From NCBI RefSeq assembly GCF_019565455.1, contig NZ_CP067377.1:2982001-3046000 (forward strand): a stretch of DNA of 64,000 nucleotides, written 5' to 3'. Numbering within the stretch: position 1 is the stretch's first letter; each line of letters starts with the position of its first letter. Both the position numbers and the translations under genes were made by a program. The notes beneath the pieces are model-generated. The model worked only from the letters and a program-made list of their open reading frames with translations, did no database searches and was not told where the DNA came from. Origin of the DNA: Flavobacterium oreochromis (lineage in GTDB: Bacteria; Bacteroidota; Bacteroidia; Flavobacteriales; Flavobacteriaceae). This document shows, in pieces, positions 31,101-41,185 of the stretch.

Positions 31101-32644
31101 TACCACTGAAATGTGTCAAAAGAAGAAGCGGTACTTATTTCAAGTCTAATATTAGGAATACAATTATTTCCAGATTCAGATATTTTGTTTAGCGCAATTT
31201 CAGGTTTAAAAGTAAAACCAGAATAATATCCTCCAAATGTAGCAGCACCGTTATCACCATAAGCAGCTGTATATAATTCTCCTGTTGAAAAAATTCCAAC
31301 ATTACCAGTTAAACCTTTTATTGTATAAGTAACATAATTTGAATTTCCATTAACTGGATAAGGTCCGTTTATTTCACTATTAGGAAGATTTTTTATATCA
31401 TAATCAATGCCATTTATATTAAAAGTTAAAGTAGCCCCTGCTTTTGTTACAATAGTTATGCGTCCATTAAATGTATTATATCCTAATTTGTTAATGAATG
31501 GTATATTATTTATATTGTTAGGTGTTTGGCAGCTTAAGGGAGGAACAAAAAACATCTCTTGATTTGCATAATCTTTACTTCCTCCATAGTTATAATTTTG
31601 TAAAGAACCTACAGATTGGTATGCAAAAATATTTTTAGTTGATTTTATATATAAATTACCATTTGAAGTAAACTGAGAACCATCTAATGTTATATATTCG
31701 CCTGCTTTTAATATGTAGTCAGGGTTATTCTTGTCATTTAAAAAAATTTCAGTATTGTCTTTATGGGCAATTAATAATATTCTTTCTGCAAGATCCCATC
31801 CATCACTTTTTATAAAAATATATTCAGTAGAGTTGGGTATTGTTCCATTAATCATTTCAGGAGCAATTTTATTAATTGTTTCAGCTGAAACAATTTGATC
31901 AAATCCCATATCTAAATTGTTAGAGTCTCCGTTAGAACCTGCAAATGAACCACTATTAACTGCAATTGGTTTATCAGCAGATATTAAGGTACCAATAAGA
32001 GCGTCGCGAGGTTGGGTTTTAGATCCTTGTAGTGCTATAACGAAGCTTTCACCGCTATTTAATATTACATCACTAGGAGTATTACCTTCATTATTGTTGA
32101 TTAAATTTGTATTTGGTTTTATATTACTAAATTTAACTCTTGTATTGTTTTCAGTAGCAAGAATAGATGCGAAAGTATAATGAGAATTATCATATACAGG
32201 AATATGATCATTTAAAAATGCGCCTAGTCTAAACTCTTTACCTAATGCTGCTATTCCTTTGGAAACTAGTGAGCTAGCATGAAAAGTGTTTTCAGATCGT
32301 ATTCTTATAGAAACAGCAACTAAATCTTGCGCTTCTATAATATATCCTTTATTTTTTAGAACTTTGTGTACATTAAAATTGTCTACATGAACCTGTGTAT
32401 TGTTATATTTTCCTATTTTGTGAGTATAAGGAGAATCTCGGGTAACAGTTCCTGTTATAGTGTTGCGACCTAGTTCTGTTATCGTAAAACTAACAGGAGA
32501 TTTACTAGGTGTTGATATGTACAAATATTGATCTCCCGCAACTATCTCTCCGGAAGAAACAGGAGGTAAATAATGTGTTTTACTAAATTGAGCATTTACT
32601 GCACATGCAATTAATTGAAATAGTATTAAAAGTCTTGCCTTCAT
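28193..32644 (-). CDS. T9SS type B cargo protein with IgGFc-binding-like and thrombospondin type 3 repeats
   Basis: 1483-residue secreted protein. The start at 32644 gives a signal peptide (MKARLLILFQLIACAVNAQ); the longer frame adds 7 residues before it. An IgGFc-binding-like domain occupies about residues 30-480 (QEMFFVPPLSC). Calcium-binding Asp-rich repeats follow near residues 560-590 and 770-880 (DSDGDTIPD, DLDSDNDGILD). Ig-like modules come next, and the C-terminal gliding-motility (CHU_C) sorting domain starts near FFTPNGDGYNDYWNV and ends HFSIKR. It should be exported by the type IX system and attached to or released from the surface. The frame is intact over 4.4 kb. Confidence 0.9.
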   Translation of the reverse strand: MKARLLILFQLIACAVNAQFSKTHYLPPVSSGEIVAGDQYLYISTPSKSPVSFTITELGRNTITGTVTRDSPYTHKIGKYNNTQVHVDNFNVHKVLKNKGYIIEAQDLVAVSIRIRSENTFHASSLVSKGIAALGKEFRLGAFLNDHIPVYDNSHYTFASILATENNTRVKFSNIKPNTNLINNNEGNTPSDVILNSGESFVIALQGSKTQPRDALIGTLISADKPIAVNSGSFAGSNGDSNNLDMGFDQIVSAETINKIAPEMINGTIPNSTEYIFIKSDGWDLAERILLIAHKDNTEIFLNDKNNPDYILKAGEYITLDGSQFTSNGNLYIKSTKNIFAYQSVGSLQNYNYGGSKDYANQEMFFVPPLSCQTPNNINNIPFINKLGYNTFNGRITIVTKAGATLTFNINGIDYDIKNLPNSEINGPYPVNGNSNYVTYTIKGLTGNVGIFSTGELYTAAYGDNGAATFGGYYSGFTFKPEIALNKISESGNNCIPNIRLEISTASSFDTFQWYNQDGPILGANTNTYIPTKPGYYKVRAGISSCGVFAPLESDIIPVSNCPDNNNGLINDNIDVDLDNDGILNCIESFGNQVINTSVNAGTIPFSLTNYTTQTIIDGSRTSTPFIGNPNGNIITEVEKGKQNSVNYHIQFNQPTSIEINYPNNITASEYLNGETEYIINSDINRTLTVLNPDNQILIDTNFDGIYENGVKQFSSFEIRFRRNGNTPLQSGLGTFKIAGKNINELKIKHKNLSDTIVAKSSLNILASCVSKDSDGDTIPDKEDIDSDNDGINDLIEAQNNTPITISNTDTNNNGLDDAFEPGLTPFDNDKDGIPDYLDLDSDNDGILDSEENFTDFDHDGIGNYRDLDSDADQCFDVKEAGFMDTNTDGILGDITPPQVDNKGKVLGYLGYTKPNPIYLQFSSIIITDQPKSGKGCTLESTKISIASNADKFQWQISTDNGITWNNLSNTGNYSGVNTNELEIKNLSNTMTNHLFRVQLNSSGNACNLFSSNTGLLIYPLPTLKNNQRLIQCTASTNGIAQFNLDKIQSFISDNYINETFSYFHTQAGAFTNNINDQIKNYETYTNKTQSLEIIWARVRNSNNCFNIIPFEIYISTAQAPFTIPETIITQCDDYVDANNNDYDGITTFDLSKNYNGISSQFNNPDIDVLFYKNENDYYQQYSNGKSLAIEKTNFSKYRNILKGSDKIWVRVENKITKTCLGAPVSFELKVEPKPNIDTNSSGLSNTYTCTDDPNFNVILRSGLLTGSNQQDFSYEWSKDGLLLPFNTESISVNQTGIYTVKVINKTPSACFSERTIKVMESNTAKLNGSPIIQDLVDNNSVTVTVSGNGEYVFALDDINSSTQKTGRFENLIPGMHRIYVIDLNGCKTLEIPFSILGFPAFFTPNGDGYNDYWNVIGADSIFNSDAKILIFDRFGKLLREISPLQPGWDGMYLGKPVPADDYWFTAQLKDGRISKGHFSIKR

Positions 32645-32675
32645 TGAAATTAAATAAACAGGCAAAACTAATCAT

Positions 32676-34955
32676 TTATCTTTTAAGGCTAAAATGATTT
32701 TTAATAGATTTATTATTGTAAAGTTTTATGGTAAACCAATAATCATCTGAAGGTACACTAATTCCTAAATAAGTTCCATCCCATGATTGATTAGGGGTTA
32801 ATTGTTTTAATAATTTACCATAACGATCAAAAATTTCTATTTCTTCAATAACTTTTTTAAATTTAGAGTCTTTAATATACCAGGTATCATTATATCCATC
32901 ATTGTTAGGAGTAAAAAATTTAGGGTAATCCAATATATAAACTGTTTGATGAGGAGTTGGTTCACATCCGTTTTTATCTCTAACTGAAATTTGGTATTCT
33001 CCTTGTTCAAGATTCGTGAAGAAATTAGAGTTTTGGTATTGAATACCGTCTACTGAAAATTCATACTCTCCACCATTAGAGGTGTAAGAAATTTCTAATG
33101 AATTAGAATTTGAAAAATCAGTAATTACTGCATTTATATCAGTTGCAGGAGCTGATTCCTGAACCACATATTTTTTAGTCGCTTTACATCCTTCTGAATT
33201 AGTGAGTTCAACTGTGTAAATTCCTTTTTGATTTATAATAATGTGAGAACTAGTTGCGAGTGTGTTCCAAAGGTAACCTGTATAATTTGTCGGAGCCTCA
33301 ATTTTTAAAGTTTCACCTTTACAAATAATTAGATTTTTGTTTTCTATTGTATCAGAATTAATATAATTTACTTTAAGAGTTATTTCAATTAGGTTATCAC
33401 ATATATTATTTTGATCAATTCGAGCATAAATCTTTTGTTCATCTCGTATTGTATTGGTAAAATTATTTGCTAGTGGTAATGTTTTTTTCTCAGCATCATT
33501 GATATTTTTATAAAAACTTATTTCTGGATAATTAGTTGTGTTTGGAAGAATAACAGGTAGTAGTTCTTGATTTAATATAAAATTAGTAAAACCATCTTTT
33601 TTATCATCTTCATCACATTTAGTATAAACTTTATTAGTAGGAGTAATTCCTGAAAGTTGAAGATTTATTGTTGTTTCATTTGAGCAATAAGTGTTACTGA
33701 CTTTAGCAAAAATAGTCTTAGGGGAAGATAGATAGTAATTTAAATCTGTAATAGGAGTTCCATTTGATTTCTCAGAAAAAACAATTTTTAAATTAGGATC
33801 GTTATGCGTTAATGTCTGATTTAGTTTTGTTAAATCATAAAAACCTTTACCGTCTTTATTAAAATCACATTCTATTAAATTTTGAGGGGTTAAGTTAGGA
33901 AGGTTTGAGAATTGTACTTTAGTACTACCTTTAGAAAGACAAACTCCATTAAGCATAACTTCAACTCGATATTCAACTTCATTTGTATTTGTGTTGTCTA
34001 TAATTGTGTATTTAGCGGTATGAACTCCTGTATTTACATTGTTTTTATACCAAGTATAGGTGTTTTTAGTGCCATACTGTGTAGCGTCTAATTCTATTAT
34101 ATCTCCTGAACAATAAGGATTTTTAGATGCTATTGTGTGATGGTCTCCTAAGAATATTTCACTTTGAAAAGAGCCGCCTCCTAAAAAAATAGCTGAATCA
34201 TATTTTTCATTTCCTTGATCTGCGATGACTAGTTTAATGTGATAAGAATTACCTGCTATTACGGAAGATTCAGCTTTTAAAATTTTAGTTTGGCCATTAA
34301 AAGTAATTGGAGAATTAAATGGATTAAAACGATCAAAATATTGCTCATTACTTTTTGGACAAATTGTTCCTTCTCCTCTAATTGTTTGTACCGTTACTGG
34401 TGTATTTGTTCCTGGAACTAGTGCAATATTCTGATAATTCTGATTACTATTATTAGGTTTTATTAAAAAAGCAAATCCATCTGTATAACCACATTGATTT
34501 GAAGACGGATTTGAGAGATATTGTTCTGATGCAAAAATATAATCAAATGAAATTTTATTTGTGAAGGGAATATAATCAAATTCTAGTACAGAAGCATTAA
34601 AAGTATTATTAATACCTAGAGCTTGCATTAAATCATTATCACCTTGCCAAGAAGTAGATCCATCGGATACATTACCAGTATTAGGACCTATGGCATTTAT
34701 TACCTTGCCTGTACTTAATATAATACCATTTTGTAAAGGAAAGGAAGTGTTATTACGATCAAAATATCCAATGCTTGAAGTTCCAAAATTATTACCACCA
34801 TTTATTGAAACATTGGATACACTACCACATGTTGCTCCACCTAAAAAAATAGTTACTAACTCATTAGCGGTATATTGGTCATTTACATTTATATATTGTG
34901 AATAGGTTGTACTTATTATAAAAAATAAAATAGTTTTTAAAAGGTAATTTTTCAT
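32676..34955 (-). CDS. T9SS type B cargo protein with choice-of-anchor L domain
   Basis: 759-residue secreted protein. The start at 34955 gives the signal peptide MKNYLLKTILFFIISTTYSQ; a longer frame from 34982 is unlikely. A choice-of-anchor L domain spans about residues 30-260 (FLGGATCGSVSNV, FDYIFASEQYL, DGFAFLIKP). Repeats rich in Asn and Thr follow, then a C-terminal CHU_C domain (FFTPNNDGYNDTWYI ending HFSLKR). It lies 31 bases upstream of the larger cargo gene in the same direction, so the pair is likely one operon of adhesin-like proteins. Confidence 0.9.
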   Translation of the reverse strand: MKNYLLKTILFFIISTTYSQYINVNDQYTANELVTIFLGGATCGSVSNVSINGGNNFGTSSIGYFDRNNTSFPLQNGIILSTGKVINAIGPNTGNVSDGSTSWQGDNDLMQALGINNTFNASVLEFDYIPFTNKISFDYIFASEQYLSNPSSNQCGYTDGFAFLIKPNNSNQNYQNIALVPGTNTPVTVQTIRGEGTICPKSNEQYFDRFNPFNSPITFNGQTKILKAESSVIAGNSYHIKLVIADQGNEKYDSAIFLGGGSFQSEIFLGDHHTIASKNPYCSGDIIELDATQYGTKNTYTWYKNNVNTGVHTAKYTIIDNTNTNEVEYRVEVMLNGVCLSKGSTKVQFSNLPNLTPQNLIECDFNKDGKGFYDLTKLNQTLTHNDPNLKIVFSEKSNGTPITDLNYYLSSPKTIFAKVSNTYCSNETTINLQLSGITPTNKVYTKCDEDDKKDGFTNFILNQELLPVILPNTTNYPEISFYKNINDAEKKTLPLANNFTNTIRDEQKIYARIDQNNICDNLIEITLKVNYINSDTIENKNLIICKGETLKIEAPTNYTGYLWNTLATSSHIIINQKGIYTVELTNSEGCKATKKYVVQESAPATDINAVITDFSNSNSLEISYTSNGGEYEFSVDGIQYQNSNFFTNLEQGEYQISVRDKNGCEPTPHQTVYILDYPKFFTPNNDGYNDTWYIKDSKFKKVIEEIEIFDRYGKLLKQLTPNQSWDGTYLGISVPSDDYWFTIKLYNNKSIKNHFSLKR

Positions 34956-35255
34956 GGAGCTAATATACTTTAAACTTTCCAAAAACTTAAATACTTAACC
35001 AAACTAATAATGATTTTTTAAGTGTTTGAATAATAGTGTTTTATATTATTTAATGCGTTGTTTTAAAGATCTTTTTAGTAAAATTTACGTAGCAAGTAGA
35101 TTTGTTAAAGTTTAAAAAACTAAAATATAACTTAAGTCATTGAAAATAAATGTTCTTTATTTAAAAAGAAAATTTTATTAGATAGGAAAGATTAATTTTT
35201 AATTCATTTTTTGCTAAAATTGCATTATTTTTAGCCTCTTTTAATATAAATAAAC
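34956..35255. other. Divergent intergenic region, no gene seen
   Basis: 300 AT-rich bases between the cargo gene and nadC. It presumably holds both promoters, but I find no clean TAnnTTTG match before nadC. Confidence 0.4.
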
Positions 35256-36113
35256 ATGATTTCAGAAAAACAGTTTCAAGAGGAACTTATTGATATAATA
35301 GCTAAAGGAGTAAGAGAAGATATAGGACCAGGAGATTACAGTTCTTTAGCTTGTATTCCTGTTACAGAAGTGGGTAAAGCAAAACTTTTAGTTAAAGATG
35401 CAGGAATCATTGCAGGAGTAGAATTTGCCAAAATGATTTTTAATTACGTAGATCCTACCTTAGAAATAGAAATTTTAATTCAAGATGGAACTCCAGTAAA
35501 ATATGGAGATATTGTCTTGTATGTTAAGGGGAGTTCACAATCTATTTTAAAAGCAGAGCGTTTAGTGCTTAATTCTATGCAACGTATGAGTGCAATAGCT
35601 ACTAAAACAAATCATTATGTACAATTACTACAAGGTACTCAAACAAAAGTTTTAGATACACGAAAAACTACTCCAGGTTTTAGAGCTTGTGAAAAATGGG
35701 CTGTAAAAATAGGAGGAGGAGAAAATCATCGTTTTGCCCTTTATGACATGATTATGTTAAAAGATAATCATATTGATTTTGCAGGAGGTATTACTTCAGC
35801 AATAGCTAAAACGAAAGAATATTTATTAGCAAATGATTTAGATTTAAGAATTATTGTAGAAGCTCGTAATTTAGAAGAAGTACAAGAAATTTTAGAATCT
35901 GAAGGCGTTTACCGTATTTTAATTGATAACTTTAATTTTGAAGACACTCGTACTGCTGTTCAAATGATTGGAAATAAGTGTTTAACAGAGTCTTCTGGTA
36001 ATATTAATGAAAAGACGATAAGAGAATACGCAGCGTGTGGAGTTAATTATATTTCATCAGGAGCCTTAACTCATTCGGTATATAATATGGACCTATCTCT
36101 AAAAGCTGTATAA
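35256..36113 (+). CDS. nadC: Nicotinate-nucleotide pyrophosphorylase (carboxylating)
   Basis: Converts quinolinate and PRPP to nicotinate mononucleotide in NAD synthesis. 285 residues: GPGDYSS near residue 25, the substrate-binding DTRKTTPGFRACEKWAV near residue 135, GGGENHRFALYDMIMLKDNH near residue 155, and the C-terminal ESSGNIN and YISSGALTHSV. The frame is intact. Confidence 0.96.
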   Translation: MISEKQFQEELIDIIAKGVREDIGPGDYSSLACIPVTEVGKAKLLVKDAGIIAGVEFAKMIFNYVDPTLEIEILIQDGTPVKYGDIVLYVKGSSQSILKAERLVLNSMQRMSAIATKTNHYVQLLQGTQTKVLDTRKTTPGFRACEKWAVKIGGGENHRFALYDMIMLKDNHIDFAGGITSAIAKTKEYLLANDLDLRIIVEARNLEEVQEILESEGVYRILIDNFNFEDTRTAVQMIGNKCLTESSGNINEKTIREYAACGVNYISSGALTHSVYNMDLSLKAV

Positions 36114-36172
36114 GTATTGTAGGGAAATTAAGAATAAAACAGATTCATTAATTTACATTGAAAGTTCAAAAA

Positions 36173-37099
36173 ATGGAAAATACAAAAGACATACTTCTAA
36201 AAATACCATTAGCTAAACAGTTGGTAGTTGTTTTAGATAATATAAAATTACCTTGGCTAAATGGATTATCATTTTATGAATTAGTAGAATTTTATTTAGT
36301 AGGAATTCTTCAAGGGGGTATTAGTTATAGAGCAGCTGCTATTGCTTTTAGTTTTTTTATGGCATTATTTCCTTTTGCCTTATTTATTTTAAATTTAATT
36401 CCATATATTCCTATTAAAGGCTTTCAAAGTGACTTTTTAGTATTTGTGAGAGATAATGTACCACCAACAACATTTGATGCTATTGAAAATATTATTAAAG
36501 ATATTCTTAATAATAGCCAGACAGGATTGCTTTCTTGGGGGGTGTTTTTATCTGTTTTTTTAATGACTAATGGAGTAAATGCAGTAATGAGTGGTTTTGA
36601 AACCTCATTACATGTTACTGTAAAAAGGCCTTATTTTAGACAGTATTTTGTAGCCTTACTTATTTCATTAATACTTACTACTATTCTTATTATAACCGTA
36701 TCTGCTATTATATTTTTAGAAATAGTTATTCAAAAGACCATTATACAAGATGTTCTGAACTCTAGAGTTTCTGAAAAAATATCTTTGATAGAAATGGGCA
36801 GATATTCTTTTGTAATTATTATGATTTTGTTAGCAACAGCTATTTTGTTCAAATACGGCATTAAGCAGTCTAAAAAAAAGCGACTTATAACTATTGGTAC
36901 TGTTTTTACAACAGGATTAATTGTAGTATCTTCCTACTTTTTTGGTATTTGGGTTGTTAAATTTTCAAAATATAATGAACTTTATGGTTCAATAGGTACA
37001 CTTTTAGTATTCCTTTTTTATCTTTGGATTAACTGTATGGTCTTGTTATTAGGTTTTGAATTAGATGCATCCATACGAAAACTTAAAAAAATTAAATAA
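36173..37099 (+). CDS. YihY/BrkB family membrane protein
   Basis: 308-residue inner-membrane protein with about six helices and the family signatures ISYRAAAIAFSFFMALFP near residue 50 and YGSIGTLLVFLFYLWINC near residue 275. Although related to an annotated RNase, the family is generally regarded as a transporter or envelope protein. The ATG at 36173 is preferred to an upstream TTG at 36158. Confidence 0.85.
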   Translation: MENTKDILLKIPLAKQLVVVLDNIKLPWLNGLSFYELVEFYLVGILQGGISYRAAAIAFSFFMALFPFALFILNLIPYIPIKGFQSDFLVFVRDNVPPTTFDAIENIIKDILNNSQTGLLSWGVFLSVFLMTNGVNAVMSGFETSLHVTVKRPYFRQYFVALLISLILTTILIITVSAIIFLEIVIQKTIIQDVLNSRVSEKISLIEMGRYSFVIIMILLATAILFKYGIKQSKKKRLITIGTVFTTGLIVVSSYFFGIWVVKFSKYNELYGSIGTLLVFLFYLWINCMVLLLGFELDASIRKLKKIK

Positions 37100-37100
37100 A

Positions 37101-37520
37101 ATGAAAAAAATTGCACTTTTAACTTTATTATTCGGGTGTTTACAAATGAATGCTCAATCTGTTTTTGGTAAATGGAAAACTATTGATGATAAAACAGGAA
37201 AAGCAAAGTCTGTAGTTGAAATTTTTGAATCAAATGGGAAAGTATTTGGAAAAGTAATTGAAATTCTAGATCCAACAAAACGTGACAGAAAATGTGAAAA
37301 ATGTGATGGTGCTGATAAAAATAAACCAGTTTTAGGTTTATTGATTATTAAAGGGCTTTCAAAAGATGGAGAAGAATACAACGGAGGAAATATTACAGAT
37401 CCTGAATCAGGAAATGTATATAAATGCTTCATAAAACTAAATAGTAAAGATCGTTTGACAGTAAGAGGTTACATGGGAATTTCTCTTATAGGACGTTCAC
37501 AAACTTGGGTAAGAATCTAA
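37101..37520 (+). CDS. DUF2147 secreted protein
   Basis: 139 residues with a signal peptide (cleavage after LQMNAQ, about residue 18). The mature part is a lipocalin-like DUF2147 domain: GKWKTIDDKTGKAKSVVEI at its start, a CEKC pair near residue 74, and the closing LIGRSQTWVRI. It starts one base after the YihY stop (ATG at 37101) and ends just before priA. Function unknown. Confidence 0.82.
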   Translation: MKKIALLTLLFGCLQMNAQSVFGKWKTIDDKTGKAKSVVEIFESNGKVFGKVIEILDPTKRDRKCEKCDGADKNKPVLGLLIIKGLSKDGEEYNGGNITDPESGNVYKCFIKLNSKDRLTVRGYMGISLIGRSQTWVRI

Positions 37521-37523
37521 TTC

Positions 37524-39970
37524 ATGCGCTATTTTATAGAAGTTATTATACCAGTTTCGCTTCCACAAACTTTTACATATGAAGTTTCGGAAGCGGAATT
37601 TTCTTTTATACAAATAGGTATGCGCGTTGCTGTTCCTTTTGGAAAAAGTAAGTTTTACACCGCACTGACTATTAATAAACACCATTTAGCACCTACTTTG
37701 TATGAAGCTAAACAAATTCATCTAATTATAGATCAAAAACCTATCTTAACAACTATTCAAATCGAGTTTTGGAAATGGATAGCTAGTTATTATATGTGCT
37801 CTTTAGGAGAAGTTTATAAAACCGCATTACCATCAGCGTTAATACTAGAAAGCGAAACCGTAATTTCTGCAAAAAAGCAAGTGTCTGATACATCTAATTT
37901 GTCAGATGATGAATTTTTAATAGTAGAAGCACTTTCTAATCAAACTGCTTTAAAAATATCAGAAGTAACAGCTATTCTTAATAAAAAGAAAGTATTTTCA
38001 GTTATTCAATCTTTATTAGATAAAGATATTTTAATTCTTCAGGAAGAAATGATTGAAGAATACAAACCTAAGCTGGTGAAATACGTTCGTTTAGTAGAAC
38101 GATTTGATAAAACAGATCAATTAGAAGAATTATTACAAATTTTAAAAAATGCGCAGAAACAAAAAGAATTAGTTTTAAGTTATTTTCAGTTAATAGCTGT
38201 TAAAAAAAAGCCAATAGCAGCGAAAGAATTAATTGAATTTTCTAAGGTAACAGCTAGTATTCTAAAAACATTAGTAGATAAACAAATTTTTGAAGAATAT
38301 TTATTGCAGCAAGATCGTATCTCTTTTGATGAAATAAAAGAAAATAAAATTAGTTTAAGTATTGCTCAACAACAAGCACACGATCAAATTTTAGAAACTT
38401 TAAAAACAAAAGAGGTTTGCTTATTACATGGTGTAACAGCATCTGGAAAAACAGAAGTTTATATAAAGATTATAGAAAAATATTTAGAACAAGAAAAGCA
38501 AGTTTTATATTTACTACCTGAAATAGCTTTAACTACTCAGTTAGTTGGAAGGCTAACAAAACATTTTGGAAATAAAATAGCTGTTTACCACTCTAAATAT
38601 TCAAATAATGAAAGGGTAGAAGTTTGGAATCATGTATTAGTAAATTCAGATAAAGCAAAGGTAGTAATAGGAGCTAGATCAGCCTTATTCTTACCTTTTC
38701 AAAATTTAGGTTTAATCATAGTAGATGAAGAACATGAACAAACCTTTAAACAAGTAGATCCAGCACCTCGTTATCATGCTAGAGATGCTTCTATTATTTT
38801 AGCTCATCAATTAAAAGCAAAAGTAATTTTAGGATCAGCTACTCCTAGTTTAGAAACTTATTATAATAGCCAAAAAGGAAAGTATGGTTTAGTAGAGCTT
38901 TTTGAACGATTTGGAAATGCTGTTTTACCTGAAATTATTTTAGTAGATCTAAAAGATAGTTATTTTCGTAAAAGAATGACAGGACATTTTAGTCAAGTAC
39001 TTATTGATAAAATGCAAGAAGCATTATATAATAGTGAACAAATTATTCTTTTCCAAAATAGAAGAGGGTATTCTCCTGTCTTAGAATGTATGACTTGTGG
39101 TCATATTCCGCAATGCCCACATTGTGATGTAAGTCTTACTTATCATAAATTTAAAAATCAATTACGATGTCATTATTGTGGTTATAACATAGCAAAACCC
39201 ACTAATTGCCATGCTTGTTCTAGTATTGATCTTACTTCAAAAGGCTTTGGTACAGAACAAATTGAAATGGAACTGGCCAGTTTGTTTCCAACAAAAAATA
39301 TCAAACGAATGGATCAGGATACAACTCGAGGAAAATATTCATTTGAACGTATAATTGATAGTTTTAAAAATAGAGAAATAGATATACTAGTAGGAACACA
39401 AATGCTAGCTAAAGGATTGGATTTTGATAACGTATCATTAGTAGGAATATTAAATGCTGATAACATGTTATATTTTCCTGATTTTAGAGCATTTGAGAGG
39501 AGTTATCAAATGATGACACAAGTAGCAGGTAGAGCAGGAAGGGGGGACAAAAAGGAAAAGTAGTTATACAAAGTTATAACCCCATACATAATACAATACA
39601 ACAAGTCACAGAACATGACTATTTAGGTATGTATAAAGAACAGTTGTATGAAAGACATATTTATAAATATCCACCTTTCTATAAGTTAATTAAGTTAACG
39701 TTAAAGCATAAAGATTTTGAAAAACTAAAAGAAGGTTCTATGTGGTTATATCAAGTTATGAAACAAAATTTAGATATGCCCGTTTTAGGACCTGAAGAGC
39801 CACCAATTAGTAAAATTAGAAATGAATATATACGAACCATTTTAGTTAAAATTCCACAAGATAAACACTTAGGGAGTACAAAAAAAACTATTCAGAAAAT
39901 ACTGAATAGTTTTGAATCAGTTCCCGTTTATAGGTCTATAAGAGTAGGAGTTAATGTAGATGTAAACTAG
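37524..39970 (+). CDS. priA: Primosomal protein N' (replication restart helicase; one frameshift)
   Basis: About 815 residues after repair, normal for Bacteroidota PriA. Seen: the N-terminal 3' DNA-binding domain, Walker A GVTASGKTEVY near residue 308, the DEEH box (IIVDEEHEQTF), and eight zinc-binding Cys (CMTCGHIPQCPHC, then CHYCGYN and CHACSS) near residues 528-570. The frame stops at 39563 because of the G6 run 39541-39546; adding one G restores GRGGQKGKVVIQSYNP and the C-terminal domain. PriA is nearly indispensable for restart, so a real knockout is unlikely. Confidence 0.93.
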
Positions 39971-39971
39971 A

Positions 39972-40666
39972 TTAAGCCTCTAATACACGCATTAACTCTT
40001 CTTTTTATTACGGCTTAAAGGTATTTTTGTTACACCAATTTCAGCAAATTTGCTGTTAAATTTTTCTATTTTATCAATATTAATGATAAATGATTTGTGT
40101 ACACGAATAAATTTTTCTTTGGAAAGATCTTTCTCAAAAGATTTCATTGTAGATAAAACAAGATGGCTATCTTCTTCGGTTACGATTTTTACATAATCTC
40201 CAAAAGCTTCAATCCATTTTATTTTAGCAGTGTATATTTTCAGCTTTTTTAAATTACTCTTAATGTAGATATGTTCTCCTTCTTCTTCTGCATTATGATC
40301 TTTTCTGAGCATGTGTAAATCCATTGCTCTTTTGACTGCTATATTAAAACGCTCTTTGGTAAGTGGTTTTTGTAAATAATCAGTAGCTTCATAATCAAAA
40401 GCCTTTAGCGCATACTCGGCTTTAGCTGTAATAAAGATAATTTGAGGTTTTTCTTTTAAACCGTCTAATAGATTAAAACCATTAATAATAGGCATCTCTA
40501 TGTCTAAAAATAGTAAATCTACTTCATTTACGGCTAAGGACCCTTTAGTTTCAACAGCATTTGAAAATTCGGCTACTAAATTCAGGTTTGGATGTGCTTC
40601 TACTAGTTTAGTCACTAAAATTCTTTGGATAGAGCTGTCATCTACCACAATACAATTCAACTTCAT
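39972..40666 (-). CDS. LytTR-family response regulator (one frameshift at the end)
   Basis: 231 residues: an N-terminal receiver domain with the phospho-acceptor Asp in LLFLDIEMP near residue 55 and the conserved Lys in YLQKPLTKE, and a C-terminal LytTR DNA-binding domain (FIRVHKSFIINIDKIEKFN). A T5 run at 40002-40006 lacks one base; with it the protein ends RNKKEELMRVLEA at 39972. No sensor kinase gene is adjacent. It converges with priA. Confidence 0.88.
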
Positions 40667-40796
40667 TGGAAACAGTTTAAAATAGATTGGACGGTTAAAA
40701 ATAGTTTATTTTTTTTTACTGTCAAATTATTTTCGTGAAAATCAGTCGTTTTGTCGAAAAAAACAATAATATATTTGCCGTTCTGAATATTATTAT

Positions 40797-40804
40797 TACT
40801 TTTG
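40797..40804 (+). promoter_or_regulatory. Promoter of the ribosomal S6-S18-L9 operon
   Basis: TACTTTTG (-7) with TTTG at 40774-40777 (-33), separated by 19 bases, an excellent match to the Bacteroidota consensus. The rpsF ATG is 34 bases downstream. Confidence 0.65.
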
Positions 40805-40837
40805 CATCCAATTTTATAACAAATAAATTTTATTACT

Positions 40838-41180
40838 ATGAATCATTATGAAACTGTTTTCATCTTGAATCCCGTTTTATCTGAAACTCAGGTAAAGGAA
40901 ACAGTAAGCAAATTTGAAGATTTTTTAACTTCAAAAGGTGCTAAAATTGTTGCTAAAGAGGATTGGGGATTGAAAAAAATTAGCGTACGAAATCCAAAAC
41001 AAAAAATCAGGATTCTACCAATTAATCCAATTTGAAGCTTCTAGTGAAGTTTTAGCTGGTTTAGAAGTTGAGTACAGACGTGATGAGCGCGTTATGCGTT
41101 TCTTAACAGTAAGTTTAGATAAACACGCTGTAGCTTGGGCTGAGAGAAGAAGAGAGAAGTTAAAAACTAAAAAAGCTTAA
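40838..41180 (+). CDS. rpsF: 30S ribosomal protein S6 (one frameshift)
   Basis: 113 residues after repair. It begins [18 protein letters not shown], the typical S6 start. The A7 run at 40973-40979 carries one base too many; with A6 the frame reads [19 protein letters not shown] and continues to KLKTKKA. S6 is part of the small subunit and binds S18. An intact copy is expected, so this break is strong evidence that the window contains indel errors. It is first in the S6-S18-L9 operon. Confidence 0.93.
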
Positions 41181-41185
41181 TTGAT

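Noticed and set aside
36158..36172. TTG start for the YihY gene
   Set aside because: The ATG at 36173 gives a normal family N-terminus; the extra five residues are unsupported.
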